The position numbers and the translations under genes were made by a program. The notes below the pieces were generated by a model that saw only the letters and a list, made by a program, of their open reading frames with translations, made no database searches and was not told the origin of the DNA. A stretch of DNA of 16,491 nucleotides from Rhodanobacteraceae bacterium UBA703 (lineage in GTDB: Bacteria; Pseudomonadota; Gammaproteobacteria; Xanthomonadales; Rhodanobacteraceae), in the NCBI GenBank assembly GCA_002297645.1, contig DBMH01000343.1, positions 1 through 16,491 of the forward strand, written 5' to 3'. This document shows positions 15,382-16,491 of the stretch, piece after piece. Every line of letters begins with the position of its first letter. The first letter of the stretch is position 1.

Positions 15382-15543
15382 CACTCTCCCTCTGGCGGGA
15401 GACGGTGGGGACTTCACTTTGGATCCCTTCTCCCGTTTGCGGGAGAAGGTGCCGGCAGGCGGATGAGGGGGCTTTGAGAGGATGTTCCAAGCGCTCCCTC
15501 ACCCGCGCCTGTGGCGCGACCTCTCCCGCAAGCGGGAGAGGTG
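15382..15543. repeat. REP-like inverted-repeat cluster (BIME-style)
   Basis: Three palindromic units share a CTCCCG/CGGGAG core. A degenerate one lies at about 15382-15405. A perfect 10-bp stem lies at 15426-15435/15440-15449 (CCTTCTCCCG/CGGGAGAAGG). Another is at 15519-15528/15533-15542 (ACCTCTCCCG/CGGGAGAGGT). The last is flanked by a 6-bp hairpin CGCGCC-TGT-GGCGCG (15504-15518) and CCCTCACC. The middle unit is followed by GGCGGATGAGGG. The middle and right units are thus imperfect inverted copies of one two-part element. Such elements are common in Xanthomonadales intergenic DNA. They may end or stabilise the operon transcript. No poly-T follows, so this is not a classic terminator. Confidence 0.8.
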
Positions 15544-15615
15544 AGAACTGGAGTCTCTTCTCCGCGCGAGGAAGGGGTGATGGCGCAGCGTCCAAGTCGC
15601 AACGATCAAGAACAC

Positions 15616-15631
15616 GCCGGCCACGGCCGGC
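15616..15631 (+). promoter_or_regulatory. GC-rich hairpin just upstream of the HyuA-type gene
   Basis: GCCGGC (15616-15621) and GCCGGC (15626-15631) form a 6-7 bp stem around a short loop, 9 nt before the GGAG ribosome-binding site. It could modulate initiation of the next gene. No T-tract follows. In DNA this GC-rich, a chance occurrence is possible. Confidence 0.3.
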
Positions 15632-15648
15632 AGCCGAACGGAGCAGTC

Positions 15649-16491
15649 ATGGGTTTTCGATTGGGTGTGGATGTCGGTGGCACGTTCACCGACCTGTTGC
15701 TGATGAACGAGGCGAGCGGCGAGAGCTACACCGCCAAGGTGCCGTCGACGCCGCACGATCCGTCGCTCGCGGTGCTGGACGGCATCGACAAGATCTGCCG
15801 CAGCTCCGGCGTGGATCCGTCGAAGATCCACTCGGTCATGCACGGAACCACCGTCGCGACGAATGCGATCCTGACGCGCCGCGGGGCGCGTGTCGGCCTG
15901 GTCACCACGCGAGGCTACCGGCAGGTGCTGCACATCGCGCGCTCGTTCGTGCCGGGCGGCCTCGGCGGCTGGGTCATCTTCAACAAGGGCGAGCTGCTGG
16001 CGCCGCTCGAATGGACGATCGAGGCCGACGAGCGCATCGACGCGCGCGGCGAGGTCGTGCACGCGCTCGACGAGGACGGCGTGCGGAGCGGCCTGCGCCG
16101 GCTGCGCGAAGCAGGCGTGGAGGCGCTGACGATCAGCCTCGTCAACGCATACCGCAACGGCGAGCACGAGCAGCGCATCGCGCGGATCGCCGCCGAGGTG
16201 ATGCCCGGCGTGCCGGTGTCGCTGTCGTCCGAGGTCGTGCCGGAGATGCAGGAGTACGAACGCACCGAGACGACCGTGGTCAACAGCTACGTGCGTCCGC
16301 AGGTCGCGCACTACGTGCAGCACCTGCAGGAGGAACTGCAGCGGCGGCTGCGGCCGGACGTGCGCCTGGCGATCCTGCGCTCCGACGGCGGCCTCGCGAC
16401 CAGCCAGTCGGCCGCGCAGGCGCCGGTCAACATGCTGCTGTCCGGCCCGGCCGGCGGCGTCGCCGGGGCGATCTGGTTCTGCTCGCGCGGC
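15649..16491 (+). CDS. HyuA-type hydantoinase/oxoprolinase/acetone-carboxylase-family subunit, N-terminal part (runs off window)
   Basis: The frame is open from the ATG to the window end (281 codons). The first residues, MGFRLGVDVGGTFTDLLLMN, carry the ATP-binding DVGGTFTD motif (8-15) of the hydantoinase A/oxoprolinase family. MHGTTVATNAILTRRGARVGLVTTRGY follows (abbreviated: HGTTVATNAILTRRG, about 64-78), and SGPAGGVAGA lies at about 265-274 near the edge. Family members include ATP-dependent N-methylhydantoinase, 5-oxoprolinase and the carboxylase subunits for acetone and acetophenone. Full-length proteins have about 680-720 residues, so roughly 40% is visible, and a HyuB-type partner would be expected downstream. 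GGAG lies 5 nt before the start. It is separated from the operon by the repeat cluster, so it may have its own transcript or a lower expression level. Confidence 0.9.
   Translation, partial: MGFRLGVDVGGTFTDLLLMNEASGESYTAKVPSTPHDPSLAVLDGIDKICRSSGVDPSKIHSVMHGTTVATNAILTRRGARVGLVTTRGYRQVLHIARSFVPGGLGGWVIFNKGELLAPLEWTIEADERIDARGEVVHALDEDGVRSGLRRLREAGVEALTISLVNAYRNGEHEQRIARIAAEVMPGVPVSLSSEVVPEMQEYERTETTVVNSYVRPQVAHYVQHLQEELQRRLRPDVRLAILRSDGGLATSQSAAQAPVNMLLSGPAGGVAGAIWFCSRG

Overview
The window looks like chromosomal DNA from a high-GC gammaproteobacterium, most likely of the Xanthomonadales/Lysobacterales (Rhodanobacteraceae- or Dokdonella-like). The pointers are the ftsX-to-rpoH neighbourhood, a secreted protein ending in an 'IFADGFDG'-type tail that I associate with that group, and intergenic CTCTCCCGC/GCGGGAGAG palindromes of a type common in its genomes. 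This placement is an inference from memory, not a search.

Region 1 (1-3648, plus strand) is a housekeeping block: ftsX (cell-division ABC permease), a two-receiver response regulator, ung (uracil-DNA glycosylase) and rpoH (sigma-32). The first three are joined by ATGA stop/start overlaps. rpoH follows a 229-nt gap holding a sigma-E/sigma-70-like promoter candidate and a perfect 9-bp hairpin close to the start codon. A strong bidirectional terminator closes the block. The first receiver domain has lost its phospho-acceptor Asp, while the second is intact.

Region 2 (3688-5055, minus strand) encodes a secreted, Gly/Ala/Asn-rich CSLR-type surface protein. The 668 nt between it and the next gene (5056-5723) is a dense control region. 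It holds a probable frameshifted gene remnant on the minus strand, two perfect palindromes, and a near-consensus sigma-54 (-24/-12) promoter facing the plus-strand operon.

Region 3 (5724-15371, plus strand) is a tightly packed eight-gene operon: an Asp/Glu/hydantoin-racemase-fold protein lacking both catalytic cysteines, an NTF2/SnoaL-like protein, a family III CoA-transferase, a canonical HMG-CoA lyase, a membrane-anchored YCF48/BNR beta-propeller protein, an RND/MMPL transporter, a DUF1302 outer-membrane barrel and a DUF1329 periplasmic protein. Most junctions overlap or lie within 16 nt. After a REP-like inverted-repeat cluster (about 15382-15543) comes the start of a HyuA-type hydantoinase/oxoprolinase/acetone-carboxylase-family gene, which runs off the window.

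My reading is a sigma-54-controlled system pairing CoA-thioester catabolism (CoA activation, then lyase cleavage, possibly with an ATP-dependent HyuA-type step) with an envelope module (propeller, RND pump, DUF1302 barrel, DUF1329) that moves a hydrophobic substrate or product. The substrate is unknown. This operon and its promoter are the most promising candidate for something undescribed here.
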